Source: Suillus spraguei
Taxonomy: Eukaryota > Basidiomycota > Agaricomycetes > Boletales > Suillaceae
Length of the DNA stretch: 64,000 nucleotides
Assembly (NCBI GenBank): GCA_016800925.1
Contig: JABCPU010000041.1
Span: 62,001-126,000, forward strand
Direction of reading: 5' to 3'
The notes under the pieces were generated by a model. The model was given only the letters and a program-made list of their open reading frames with translations, was not told the DNA's origin and did no database searches. Made by a program: the position numbers and the translations under genes. Each line of letters starts with the position of its first letter. The stretch's first letter is position 1. Positions 1 to 11,015 of this stretch are shown piece by piece.

Positions 1-2525
1 ATCACCCTCATAATGCTAGTGCATACTTTGTTCCTTTTGCAAGTGCGTAGGCTGTGTGTTCCTCGAAGTTGAGGTTCTCGTCTACGATCATGCCAGGAAC
101 TTGTGTGATTTCGACGGTTGAATGGTGCAATTGCGGATGGTGATAGCTGGGCGGCATTCTGGTGTGGTCTTGTGTGGGTTCTGTTCATCCGGTATGCGCC
201 TCCTTGATAGACATATTAGTGCTGTTTTCTCAAGTTCGAACTCAGTGTGGTGCCGTTCACTCCATTCTAACGCTCCTCCCCTTTTCTCCATCATGTGTCT
301 GAGCTTTTCATTCGATTCCTCATATGATTTCGCTCTGGCTGCTAACACGACATCATCGAGGAAGCCCAGGCTCAGTTCTCCTTTGCGTGGGTTGGGGTTA
401 GCGACTTCCAGTACATCTGAGTTGTAGAAAATGAACGCTATTGGGGACAATGGACATCCTTGATCGAGTCCATCTGGGACCTTGAAGAGTTTCAATTGGT
501 AGTTGTCAAAGAAGAGATGGGTGGTTCTATTTTGAGTCTTCTTCTGTACCATTCAATGTACTGCGTTGGTATCCCTTTTCTTTTCAGAATGTGCAGGAGT
601 CTGTTCGTAACTACACTTGGGAATGCCACTTTTACATCAAGGAATAGTAGTGAGACGTGATCGTCTTTCGATGCCCAAGTGTCTGTTATGAATTTCGTTA
701 ACATGTGGAGTGAGTCTACCGTCGATCTGCCTGGCTGTCCGCCGAAGTGCGTTGCTGGTAATAGGCCGTGTTGTTCTGCAATGTACGTGAGATCATCTGC
801 TACACAGGAGGATAGAAGCTTAGCCATGGTATCCAGGAGTGTTATTGGTCTATACGCTTTTGGCACACTGTAGTCTGGCCTTCCAGGTTTTTCTTAACAC
901 TATCGTTGATGAGCACTTCCATTCGTTCGGGTAGATTTTCAGTGTGAATGTAGCTCGGAAGATTGGTGCCATGTGAGGTACTATAGATCCGCGCACTTGG
1001 TAAAGACTATGTTGCGAATTCCGTTCAGGCCTGGGGCTTTATGAGGAGCTAGTTTGGCTATTGCGCGGTAGATTTGCTGGTCCGTTATGGGCTTGAAATC
1101 GCATATTGGGGGGTCATAGTTGAAGTCTGGGTCTACTGAGTCGTTTTCCACCGGTGATCTGAAAAAGACGTTATATAACAGTTCGCTTTTTCGAGTGTTA
1201 TCCTGTGTTACACCATTTTGGCCGTCAGCCTGTTGGTCTTGTAACATTTTTATTCTGGTGTGGATTTGGTCAGTTGGTGTACTAGCTGCGTACTTATGAA
1301 AGGTCCAGATCCCCTTTGGTGTTAGCAATTCCATCCATTCGTTCCAGTGGTCTGTCTTTGCTTGTTTGATGTTCTCCGCAAGTTTGTTTCGCGCCGCTCT
1401 GTATTCCTCATGTACTGGGTCATTCTGTCTCGCTAGGTGTTTTCTTGAGTCTCTAGCTAGTTTCCTTACCCCTTTTCACTCTGCCTCTAGTTCTTTTGAC
1501 CACCAGCGCTTCGCGTATGGGGAGGGGTTGGATTTAGGGACCTTGGCTTCTACCGTTTCCGAAATGCACCTTGTCAGCGCTGTCAATGCTTCCTGGAACT
1601 GTATGTGGGTAGTTAGTTCATTTGGTGGTGGGATATTGCTTAGCTTGCTGGCTAGGTACTCTCTGAACTCTTCCCAATCCGTTGCATGATAGTTGTGCTT
1701 GGGGGCGTGCGTCACGCGTTCCGGTTCTATGTCTATGACCGTTATGATTGGGAAGTGGTCTGTGACAACTGGGTGGAGGTGTTGTTTGACGCTGCATTTG
1801 CTGATCCGTTGCTCCATTTGCATGGAGCAGAACATATTATCCGGGCGTGTTAGGTTTCTTGTATTAGAGGCTTCTAGGGTAGTTAGACGCAGTGGGAGTA
1901 TCTGTACAAGGTTATACATAGACAATAGGTTTATTAGTACTGCTGCAGCATTTAGATTTGCTGCTGTAAATAAGTGTGTGTTATGCTGTGGTTCCCACAA
2001 AGGGTGATGGCGGTTGAAATCGCCCATCCACATTATGTACTCTGGTTTTGCGCCTTGTTCGCCTTTAGCGGTGCGCTGCGCCTGCCTTGTGTTGCGCTCC
2101 ATGGCCATGTGCCGTTTGAGAAATATTAGTGTGTTATCGTGATCACAGGCATTATATATGTTGTACATGCATACCTTCCCGAAGTTGCCCATCAGTTCAA
2201 TTGCCATTACGTTTGACGATTTGATCGTGACGGTGTGCCAGTCGTTCTTCGAGAGTTTTTTGTTAACTAGCATTATTACTTGCGATCTTTCTGGGCTGGT
2301 ATGATGGTCTGTCAGGTATATTACATCCCAGTACTGTCTTAGGTTGGAGGCGTTAGCTAATTTTACCGGGTTTAGATATGGTTCTTTTATACAGGCGATG
2401 TCATATACATTCGGGTCCAGGTCCTTGAGCATGTGCTCCCAGGCTGGGAGCGATTTCCTTAGATTTTGTTGCCAGATTCATAAGTTGTCACCCCCTGCTA
2501 ATTGGTCGTTGGGTTGTTCTGGCAT
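1..2525 (-). pseudogene. LINE ORF2: endonuclease and reverse transcriptase, degenerate
   Basis: ORF2 of a LINE nicks target DNA and copies the element RNA onto it. The ATG at 2525-2523 lies 66 bp after the ORF1 stop. The endonuclease half (about 2525-1480) keeps IKEPYLN (catalytic Glu), GDFNRHHPLWE and TDHFPI. The RT half keeps a palm motif LFLDVKVAFPSV, the GLDQGCPLSPI loop and the active site LGFLDDVVL (F-x-D-D form). Breaks: TGA at 2478-2480 and 1473-1475, a frame change near 985-980, another near 890 and another near 550. The frame is still open at the left edge, so the C-terminus is missing. Assignment to a LINE is firm; the exact clade is not settled. Confidence 0.85.
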
Positions 2526-2591
2526 TTAATCTAGGTCTTGGTCATCGCTCCATCTGCCTGGGTTGTATTCACCGAGTGGCGTTGGGGATCC

Positions 2592-3844
2592 TCAGGGTGA
2601 TGACAAGTGAGGGTCGAGCGTGCTGGGAGGTGAAGTCTCATGTCGGTTCTGCAGAGACTGTGACGGCTTCGGTGTCGTCTGGCTTTGCGATGGCTGGCCC
2701 CACATATCCGTGATATGTGTCTGTCCCCCCAAGGGTGTGCAGTTGGGGTTCGTTTGGTTCACAGTTCTTGGTTGTCTGTTTCTTTGGACCGTTTGCCATT
2801 CGTTCTCCCTGTTCCTTGGCGGGGGGTATCTTGGGGGTTGCTGTTCTTGGTTGGGCTGCTGTGAACTCACTTGCCAGTCTTCATGCTCGTGTCATTCAAA
2901 GTTCGCATCCGTGATCCTCTCCCATGTGAGGGGATCCTCGGTTGGGTAGAAGCGGTACTTCGTTTCTGCGTGACGGTTCTTGTGGTCGTCCCATTTCTGG
3001 ATGAACGTGGGGCAGTTCCTGTCCCAGGCTGCGTGGCCTGGGGCATTGCAGTTCGCGCAGAAGAAGAAGTTCTGGTCAGTTATCGTGCATGCCGAGGTCC
3101 TGTGTATTCCAGTGCATGTGCCGCACATGTCGAATTCTTGCTGACACTCCGCTGCCTTGTGTGATCCATCGAACGAGTGGCATTTGAGACATCTAGAAGG
3201 TTCGGCAATTAGTTTCCTTGCATAAACTTTCTTACCTGCTACGGTAAGTCCGAACTTGATTGCCTGGTTGGCGCTTTCTTTCGTATTGAACGTGAGGATG
3301 ATGTGGGCAGTACGTTGGCCTGGGCTGCATCTGTTGACTGGTTTGATGTATCTTGCCTTCGTCATTGTCCGGGGTCTCATCCCTGCTTTCTGTTCGATGT
3401 CGGAAAGTGCCGCTTGGTTCTCTGGTACAAAGCTTATCGGTACGTTCTCCACTATGACGTGGAATGCCCTGTCTCTGATTGCTACCTCGATTCCGAAGCC
3501 ATCGAGAAACTTGCTGCGGTTTGACGGTGTACCGAACCATGCGGCCGATTCAGTTGAGTCGAGTTCATACAGTACGCCTCCTTGGGGGAGACGTCTTGCT
3601 GATAAGAATTTGATGTTCTGTGGGATGTTGGCATCCTCCTTAGTCATGGCCTCCACTGCTAGATTGGCTTTCGTAACTAGCTGAATTTCTGTGAGGTTGA
3701 TTAGCGTGTTAGTGAAGTTCGGTGAGCGTCTTGCTATAAGTATCTGACGCGCTTGAGCTTCGCTTCTGGTGAGGACCTTGACTAAGGGAGTCGGAATTCC
3801 ATCCTTGGTTGCAGCTGCATATGATCTCTGGCCTTTCTGTTCAG
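2592..3844 (-). pseudogene. LINE ORF1 (gag-like), 3' part with zinc knuckles
   Basis: This is the C-terminal portion of the ORF1 nucleic-acid-binding protein that packages LINE RNA. Reading on from 11490 across the Gypsy-1 insertion gives VTEQKGQRSYAAAT without a frame break. Three Cys/His clusters follow each other: CLKCHSFDGSHKAAEC, CGTCTGIHRTSAC and CANCNAPGHAAWDRNC. A Pro/Gln-rich tail follows. An in-frame TGA at 2889-2891 separates the knuckle region from the tail; the frame then continues to the TGA at 2592-2594, so this is probably a CGA to TGA nonsense change. The LINE ORF1 role is known from the family; loss of function here is inferred. Confidence 0.82.
3840..3844. other. Target-site duplication of Gypsy-1 (left copy, TTCAG)
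   Basis: TTCAG directly precedes the 5' LTR and is repeated at 11490-11494 after the 3' LTR. A perfect 5-bp duplication is the usual footprint of Ty3/Gypsy integration and fixes both element boundaries. Confidence 0.95.
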
Positions 3845-4318
3845 TGTTACAATCGTACGTACCCCTATTCATTTTCTATTCATTTACCTTGTATATTACA
3901 TAACGTGACTCTGACTCATATGCTCAACGCATCTGTACAATACATGCCTTCCTTATTTAGGATACGCATTTACGTTCTCACGGTTATCTGGTCTGTGCGC
4001 ACATATTGGCCTATTTAAGCACAGTGTACTTGTAGTAGATTCCCTACTTTAATCTTACTGGGTTTTACCTGGAATCTCCTTCGCTTAGGTCTTCAACCTA
4101 AGTCGTCTTGAATCGTCTCTAAGTCTAAGCACTCCTTAGCCTTAGTCTCTATTCTCGCGGATACCTCTCGGACTTGTCCTTGAGGCTGAACCCTTGATCG
4201 TACTCGGAACGCGTTCCTTGTACTTTTCACCTTGTCCTCTTCTGGACATTGTAAGAACTCCCAGCAGACTGTCTGTGTCTTTTCACTGTCGCTGGTGACG
4301 CCACCCCAGTTCGTAACA
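3845..4318 (+). repeat. Gypsy-1 5' LTR
   Basis: The LTR runs from TGTTACAATC to GTTCGTAACA, with TG..CA ends and a short terminal inversion TGTTAC/GTAACA. It is 474 bp, the same length as the 3' copy. It carries a TATA-like TATTTAA, a start-proximal element and several CTTAGTC/CCTTAG-rich short repeats. Related solo or partial copies lie at 20396-20701, 26846-27174, 48473-49064 and 50772-51256. Confidence 0.95.
4012..4056 (+). promoter_or_regulatory. LTR core promoter and predicted RNA 5' end
   Basis: TATTTAA at 4012-4018 lies about 30 bp before ACTTTAATCTT at 4046-4056. That spacing places the transcript 5' end at or near 4046. The 11-mer is conserved in every LTR of this family in the window and is the exact complement of the primer-binding site after the LTR. 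The start site is inferred from spacing and complementarity, not measured. Confidence 0.65.
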
Positions 4319-4319
4319 A

Positions 4320-4330
4320 AAGATTAAAGT
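4320..4330 (+). other. Primer-binding site of self-priming type
   Basis: AAGATTAAAGT begins two bases after the 5' LTR and is the exact reverse complement of the predicted RNA 5' end at 4046-4056. No match to a usual tRNA 3' end (TGG-type site) is visible. In the Tf1/sushi group the first 11 nt of the RNA fold back onto such a site to prime minus-strand synthesis. The same pair occurs in Gypsy-3. Confidence 0.75.
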
Positions 4331-4519
4331 CGTCTTTTTGATTGTCGACTATCCAGTCTTCGACCCTGAACCCTGATTGCCTAGATCAATAGACTAGCGT
4401 ACGCGTACGCTGAGCAGATTGCCAAAGGAAACCCCTTGACAGAAGAAAAGCCCTGACGGACAGCAAGACAGCGCGTGTAGGCACCGAGAAAGTATAACTC
4501 ACCAGAAGAATCATCAACC

Positions 4520-5356
4520 ATGTCGACCAAAGAATTCGAATACAAGATCAGTCAACCGATTGGTTTTGATGGAGATCGTGATAACTCTCGCGAGTTTATC
4601 CAGTCGTGCAATTTGCACTTTGACATCAATGAAAAGCTTTACACCACCGACAAACAGAAGATCATCTACATAACATCCTTTATGACCGAAAGGAATGCCA
4701 AGTCTTGGAAGGAACAATTCCTTGAACACGCCCAATCTACCGACACTTCGGGACAAAAAGTTGGTTATGGGACGATGGCAGATTTTATGAAGAGCTTCAA
4801 AGAAGCATTTGAACCAGTGGATACCAAAGGAACCGCGCTCACAAGACTCAGAAATCTCAAACAAGGAACTGGAGACCTCCACACCTATGTCGCTGACTTT
4901 GAGGCACTTGCAGCCAAGGCTCAAATCACTGACAACGCGACAAAGATCCAATTCTTCCAAGACGGCCTTAATTGGGGTATCCTTACAAAGCTTTTCAATA
5001 CAGGAGATGTCTCCGAAATATTCAGAGAAGTTGTGTTGCAATGCGTTGCTATTGACAACGCCCATCATCGGCTTAACGCTATGAGAACGCGTCATACTCC
5101 ACAACAGAAAAAGAAGAACTACGGGAATGCATGGTACATTCCAAACCGTGATTCCAATGCAATGGTCGTAGATCGAATCTCCGACATGGAAAGATCCGAA
5201 TGCATGAAGAAAGGACAATGTTTCGGATGCAGGAAGACAGGACACCGCATCCATAATTGTCCTGACAGAAAGAAGAAGACCCCACTCCGACAAACCGAAG
5301 TCAAAGGAGAAGAAGAAGATGAAGAAACCGTGAGGCGGATTGTTCAGGATTTTTGA
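4520..5356 (+). CDS. gag: Gypsy-1 Gag (capsid and zinc knuckle)
   Basis: A 278-residue structural protein that would form the virus-like particle and bind element RNA. The ATG at 4520 is the first in the long open frame after the LTR leader. Residues about 1-200 show the helical, Trp/Phe-spaced pattern of retrotransposon gag proteins (for example SWKEQFLEHAQ, DFMKSFKEAFEPVDTKG). One CCHC knuckle, CFGCRKTGHRIHNC, lies near residues 233-246, followed by a basic and then an acidic tail. The frame is uninterrupted. Gypsy-3 has a collinear homologue at 25866-26714. It ends at TGA 5354-5356, overlapping the pol reading frame in the -1 register. Confidence 0.93.
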   Translation: MSTKEFEYKISQPIGFDGDRDNSREFIQSCNLHFDINEKLYTTDKQKIIYITSFMTERNAKSWKEQFLEHAQSTDTSGQKVGYGTMADFMKSFKEAFEPVDTKGTALTRLRNLKQGTGDLHTYVADFEALAAKAQITDNATKIQFFQDGLNWGILTKLFNTGDVSEIFREVVLQCVAIDNAHHRLNAMRTRHTPQQKKKNYGNAWYIPNRDSNAMVVDRISDMERSECMKKGQCFGCRKTGHRIHNCPDRKKKTPLRQTEVKGEEEDEETVRRIVQDF

Positions 5357-8300
5357 TGTGGAGAAACAAAGATTCGACGTATGTTTCTCCCAATGTAATA
5401 CTAAGACTTGTACGCGCTGTAAGTGAAAGAAAAGAACTTCGTGTCCCTATCACCCTCCACTCGCGTACTCGATTGAAATCCGTCGACACCACTGCTGTTA
5501 TCGATTCAGGAGCAGCAGGAACATTCATCTCGGAAGAGTTTGTGAAACTCCATCAAATCACACGACGAAAACTCAAAACACCGTTTCGAGTTACAACAGC
5601 AGATGGGACTCTTATAAAAGGAGGACCAATTACACACTACTGCCTTCTTGTGGTCAAGATTGACGATCGAACCATGTATGGAAAATTCAATATCACTAAG
5701 CTAGGAAGAAGAGATCAAATCCTCCTTGGAATCCCATGGTTGCGAGCGATGAACCCAATCATAGATTGGGCTGCTGAAACACTTGTCCTCTCACGGACAG
5801 AGAAATCAGATGAAATTGAAATTGATTTGGACGAAGATTGGAAGAAGAACGGATTGCCCCGACTCTTCAATCATCACACCAGATGGCAACATTCCCGCCT
5901 TCCGAAGCCCTTCATCGCCTCTCCTATTGATGCTCCTGAGAACCAAGAGCCAGAAGTACGAATGCCACGTACTGCAGACCCCATTCCTCGTGTACAATTG
6001 CCACGAGCAGTATCACCAATTCCTCGCGCAGAGAAGCGCAAGAATGAATCCGAACCCGAGCATCGGGTCGGAAAAGAACCTATTGAGCAGCGGCCAATAG
6101 AAGAACAGAAACATGGAAAGAGGAAAACGGAAGAAGAACTCCCAGGGCGAAGCACCAACGTACCGAAATTATCCAAGTTCTTCGTTCCCCCGAAAACCCT
6201 TTCAGCCTCAATAGAAGAAATCCCCGATACAGAAGAACCCGTGCCCTCGTTGATCCCAACCGAGGATGATGACCAATTCGATACCATGAATGACGTCTGG
6301 CATGCGCCAGAAGTACGCGAAATTTCCTCGTATGAACTAGGAGATGGAGAATTTCTCGTGGAATACGACACTGATGGAGTCAGCATGAGGATCATAGAAG
6401 AAGTTTCCATGGACACGCCTCTTACACATGATGGAACTTCCCGATTCGAACAATCTTCCAACTATTCCACAGTTTTCCTTCCACCACCAAAATACAGCAA
6501 CAAGGCTCAGGAATTCGCTACGGATGAGAAGGAAAAGAAAAAGAAATGCTTTGAAGAATTGGTCCCGGATTATTTGCACAACTTCGCAGACGTCTTTGCT
6601 AAAGACGGACTGAACAAACTACCCCCCGAATGCCCTGGTATCGATCATCGGATCGACACCAAACCCGGTTTTATCCCTCGCACGTCTAAGGTTTATCCGC
6701 TATCGGAAAAAGAACGCGCTGCTGTCAAAACGTTTATCGATGAAAACGTTGCGAAAGGCTTTATCTCAGAATCGAAGTCACCTCAAGCTAGTGGCTTCTT
6801 CTTTGTGGGAAAGAAGAGTGGAGAACTGCGTCCCTGTCAAGATTATCGCTACATCAATGATTGGACAGTCAAGAACGCATACCCGCTTCCACTCCCTATT
6901 TCCCTTGTCGCACGTCTTCATAACGCACAGTTCTTTACGAAAATGGATATCCGGTCCGGTTATAACAACATTCGCATCCATCCTGACGACAGGTGGAAAG
7001 CTGCTTTTACCACGGAATTTGGCCTCTTTGAACCGAACGTCATGTTCTTTGGCCTCTGCAATTCCCCAGCAACTTTTCAAGCATATATGAATCGCACCTT
7101 TCAACAAGAAATCAATGAAGGATGGATGGTTATCTATATGGACGATATCCTGATTTTCTCTACGACAATGGCAGAACACCGTGAACGGACTAGACGAGTT
7201 TTGATGAAAATACGAAAAGAACACCTGTTCTTGAAACCGGAGAAATGCACCTTCGATGCAGAAGAAGTAGAATACCTCGGAATGATAATTCGCCCCGGAC
7301 AAGTTGCTATGGACACCGCCAAGACCAAAGGAATCTCCGAATGGCCAACCCCGAAATCTGTAAAAGATGTTCGGTCATTCCTCGGTTTTTGCAACTTCTA
7401 CCGCACGTTCATTTCCCACTATTCTGACATCGCCAGACCCCTTATCAATTTGACAAAGAAAGATAAGGCTTTTGAGTGGTCAACCGAATGTATGGACACC
7501 TTCGAAGAATTGAAACGACGCTTCACTTCCCAACCGGTACTCCGTAACCCTGATCCTTCCCGACAATTTGCCATTGCTACCGATGCTTCGCTTGTAGCAA
7601 CTGGCGGAGTTCTCCTACAGACTGATGAGAATGGTGTTTATCACCCATGTGCATACCTCTCACAGTCTTTGAACCCTGCAGAACACAATTACCAGATCTT
7701 TGATCAGGAACTCCTTGCTGTGATCCGGGCATTGAATGAATGGCGTCATTATCTCGAAGGAAACCCTCATCCTGTCCTAGTATTCACCGACCACAAGAAC
7801 CTTCTGTACTTTCGAAGCGCACAGAAGCTTACACGTCGCCAAGCACGTTGGCAATTGATTTTGTCTATTTACGACATCGAACTGCATCACGTTGCAGGTA
7901 CTAAATTAGCAGTACCTGATGCACTATCCCGCCGGCCAGATTATGACTCTGGCAAAGACGATAACGAGGACCAGACCCTCCTCCCTGACGCTCTGTTCGT
8001 TCGTCTTATTGACACCGATTTGAAAGATGTGCTTTCATCCTCTGACCCCCTCGACGACCCTGTCTTTAAGACAGCGTCCGATGCCCTTGATGGCGTGTGC
8101 CTGCCTCCTATGAAATCGGCACTCTCTGATTGGAAGATTGAGGAGAACGTCCTCTATTTTAAAAACCGCGCCTATGTTCCGCCGGCGCATCGCTCCGATA
8201 TCCTGAAACGGTATCATGATCATCCTACCGCGGGTCATCCCGGTAGATTCAAAACTGAAGAACTCGTAAAACGAGAGGCCTGGTGGCCTGCCATGGGCTC

Positions 8301-9459
8301 TTATATTCGTAAATACGTTGAGGGTTGCGCCCTTTGTCAGCAAATGAAAGCAGATACACATCCCGTTTGACCCCCGCTCACGCCTATCCCCTCGTCGGCT
8401 GTTCGCCCGTTCTCCCAGGTCTCTGTCGATCTAATCACCGATCTCCCTGTCTCCGGTGGCTTTGACAGTATCATGGTCGTGGTAGACCATGGCCTTACAA
8501 AGGGGGTAATTATTATCCCCTGCCTGAAAAATATCACTTCCGAAGGGGTTGCCAAACTATTTTTGAAACACGTCTACAGACGATTTGGACTCCATGACAA
8601 AGTCATCTCGGATCGAGGGCCGCAATTCCTATCTCGCTTCTCAAAGGAACTTGCCCGACTTCTCGACTACGTCATTGCTCCATCTACGGCTTATCACCCA
8701 CAGACTGACGGCCAAACTGAAAGGCTGAATCAAGAACTCGAAACGTATCTACGCATTTACTGCCGTAACAAACCAGAAGACTGGGTAGAACATCTACCAA
8801 TCGCCGAATTCGTCCATAATCACCGAAAACACGATGCAAGGAATGCATCACCCTTCTATTTGATGATGGGATATGAGCTGCGCACTATTCCTCACCTTAT
8901 CCCTGATTCATCCGTACCCGCAGCAGAAGATCGAGTACGATCTTTGCAGAAGATAAGAGAAGAAGCAATCGCTTGCCATAACATTGCAATGCAGACAATG
9001 GCCGAACGATCCCGAGGAGATAAGTACACCCCATGGAAGATCGGAGATAAGGTTTGGCTATCTGCCGCTAATCTTAGACTCAAACTTCCATCAAGGAAAC
9101 TCGCCCCAACGCAATACGGACCTTTCCCAATCATCGATGTCTTATCTCCTATCACGTTCACGCTCAAACTCCCTCTGCAATGGAAAATTCACCCCACGTT
9201 CCACGCTTCCATCTTATCGTCCTATAGCGAAACGGATGTACACGGCCCGAACTTCCCCGAACCACCACCCGACATTATCGAAGAAGAAGAAGAATATGAA
9301 ATAGAAGCAATCCTCTCCCACAAAGGAATCGGCACTCGCCAACGTTATCTTGTCTCCTGGAAAGGATATTCATCGGGAGATAACGAATGGCTCCCAGAAA
9401 AGAACTTAAAGAACTCCGCCCGAATCTTGAAGGCTTATAAGAAGCGACACGCCCTCTGA
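5356..9459 (+). pseudogene. pol: Gypsy-1 Pol: protease, RT, RNase H, integrase, chromodomain; one internal TGA
   Basis: Pol processes the polyprotein, copies the RNA and integrates the cDNA. Domains in order: aspartic protease (AVIDSGAAGTFIS), RT with VIYMDDILIFS near 7129-7160, RNase H (ATDASLVATGG, FTDHKNLLYF), integrase zinc finger (H-x3-H..C-x2-C near 8215-8340), integrase core with SVDLIT, ISDRGPQF and YHPQTDGQTERLNQE, and a C-terminal chromodomain (RYLVSWKGYSSGDNEWLPE). The frame is open except for TGA at 8368-8370, where Gypsy-2 has CGG and Gypsy-3 TGC at the equivalent codon. The pol frame is -1 to gag; an ATG at 5356-5358 overlaps the gag stop, so frameshifting or reinitiation are both possible. 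All catalytic residues inspected are present. Confidence 0.93.
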
Positions 9460-9514
9460 CTATTCCTCAGTCAAATCAACTCGCATTAAGCACCTGATTA
9501 ACTACTATCTTGAA

Positions 9515-10983
9515 ATGCCTTTCCCCACTGCTTACATCACACCCGTCGTCGCTGCCACCAACGACTCCGACTCTGAAGCTGAACAATATGGAACTCTCAC
9601 TGCAGAAATCGACAACACCTCTTACATCGAAGCCGCCATCCTCTGTGAGGGACATGCCCTCGAAATCGACAGAATCCTCACCGAAAGAGGTGCCTTCCCC
9701 GCTCTACTCATTGTTAACATCATCCGCACTGCAGCCCTCATCGAAGCCACCGCTAAAGAAACTACAGAAATCACACTCCATCACCGTTTCATTCATCTCC
9801 AAAACGCATTCGTGCTTACGCTATGCTGTTGCTTCCCGATTCTTTTAAGAATGATGTTGAAGAAGCTATTCACATCATTGCCGAATGTCGAGCAGGCGTT
9901 GCTCGACCTCCCTCTCCGCAAAGAGATACGCCACTTCCTATTCCAGCACCCGCCCCTTCGCGCATCTATTCTAGTCTTGATGCCTTTGCTGGCCTATACA
10001 CTGCTGTGCAAGAAATTGGGCAACTCACCAATACAGTTGTCGATACCATCCAGCAGTCAGTCGCTGAAACCAGAGCAGCAAGAAACCTAGTGGAAGAAGC
10101 TATCACTGATTTACAACAGACGCAAGCAGACCTTGCATCTCCTCGAACCCCATCCCCCATCGAACAGCCAGCTTCACTACCTCCCGTCATGACCTCTCTT
10201 GACTGCCCTGATTGGCTGTATGAACCCTGCACAAAAGAGCAGTGTGAGGCCGCTAAATTACTAGGTATCTCTACCACTGAGTTGGTAACACTCGGCCCCC
10301 AACTTCGCGACCTTCATATACATCCCCCAATGTCTATCCCATCATCATTCGGTCCAATGGACCCTGTCTCGCCAGTATTAGTAAAAGATTTTGGCATAAC
10401 TTCCTCGTCCTCCTCCGACGAACTTCTTGCGGCTGCTGAACGAGCAGTTACCCCGGACCTCCCCATGTCAGCATACACGTTATCCCCCGCTCAACAAGCG
10501 CAACTCAAGCGAGCTAACACCTTTGCCTTAAAACGTATGAAGAAGAATAAGGGAAAGAAGCGCGCCAGATCCACTAGCCCCACGCCTATCATTTCTCCGT
10601 CTCCCTTACGCAAAGTCCATTCCAACCCTGACGAGAATATGAAGTGCCGCGTCTGTGGATTGCTAGGACATCGTCAAAAGAATTGCGCGGAATATCAGTG
10701 CAAGGTTTGCAGATATTGGTCGCCGATTCATTTATCCCTTTATTGCCCAAAACGAGTTGGGCCTCCTCCCTTCGAGTTAACTTGGAAAGACGAGGGATTC
10801 TATGACGCACTCCACGCTTGGGAGCAGCAGCTTGACGATGAACGCATTCAAGCAGAAAAGAGAAGGGACTCCAAACGACGCGCTGGTCTGGAAGAAGCTG
10901 CGTATATGAGGAGTGGGTCCTTTGCTGACGAAGACTACGAATGGAGTGATGATCCGGTTTACTATGCTAACCAAGATGAGTAA
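9515..10983 (+). pseudogene. Gypsy-1 ORF3: extra zinc-knuckle protein between pol and the 3' LTR; single-base deletion
   Basis: A third ORF starts 55 nt after pol. It has an acidic N-terminus, a helical middle (Leu/Ala-rich, about 9650-10130), a Pro/Ser-rich linker, a basic patch (KRMKKNKGKKRAR) and two C-terminal Cys/His clusters, CRVCGLLGHRQKNC and CKVCRYWSPIHLSLYC. No signal peptide or membrane segment is seen, so it is not env-like. Here the frame shifts at 9801-9804 (AAAA, where Gypsy-2 has AAAAA), splitting it into 9515-9800 and the frame ending at 10983. Gypsy-2 (from 18974) and Gypsy-3 (21267 leftwards) retain collinear versions, so it is a genuine part of the family. Function unknown; nucleic-acid binding is inferred from the knuckles. 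Confidence 0.8.
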
Positions 10984-11000
10984 AGTCGGTGACTTTACAT

Positions 11001-11015
11001 ATAAAAAGGGGGTAA
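11001..11015 (+). other. Polypurine tract of Gypsy-1
   Basis: ATAAAAAGGGGGTAA immediately precedes the 3' LTR. An A/G-rich run here is the expected plus-strand primer site. Confidence 0.75.

Noticed and set aside
4514..5293. 259-codon open frame on the - strand opposite Gypsy-1 gag
   Set aside because: It is the antisense shadow of a firmly identified gag gene and shows no motif of its own.
9515..10983. ORF3 of Gypsy-1 as an envelope gene
   Set aside because: It occupies the env position but has no signal peptide, membrane span or glycoprotein-like features; it has zinc knuckles and a basic patch instead.
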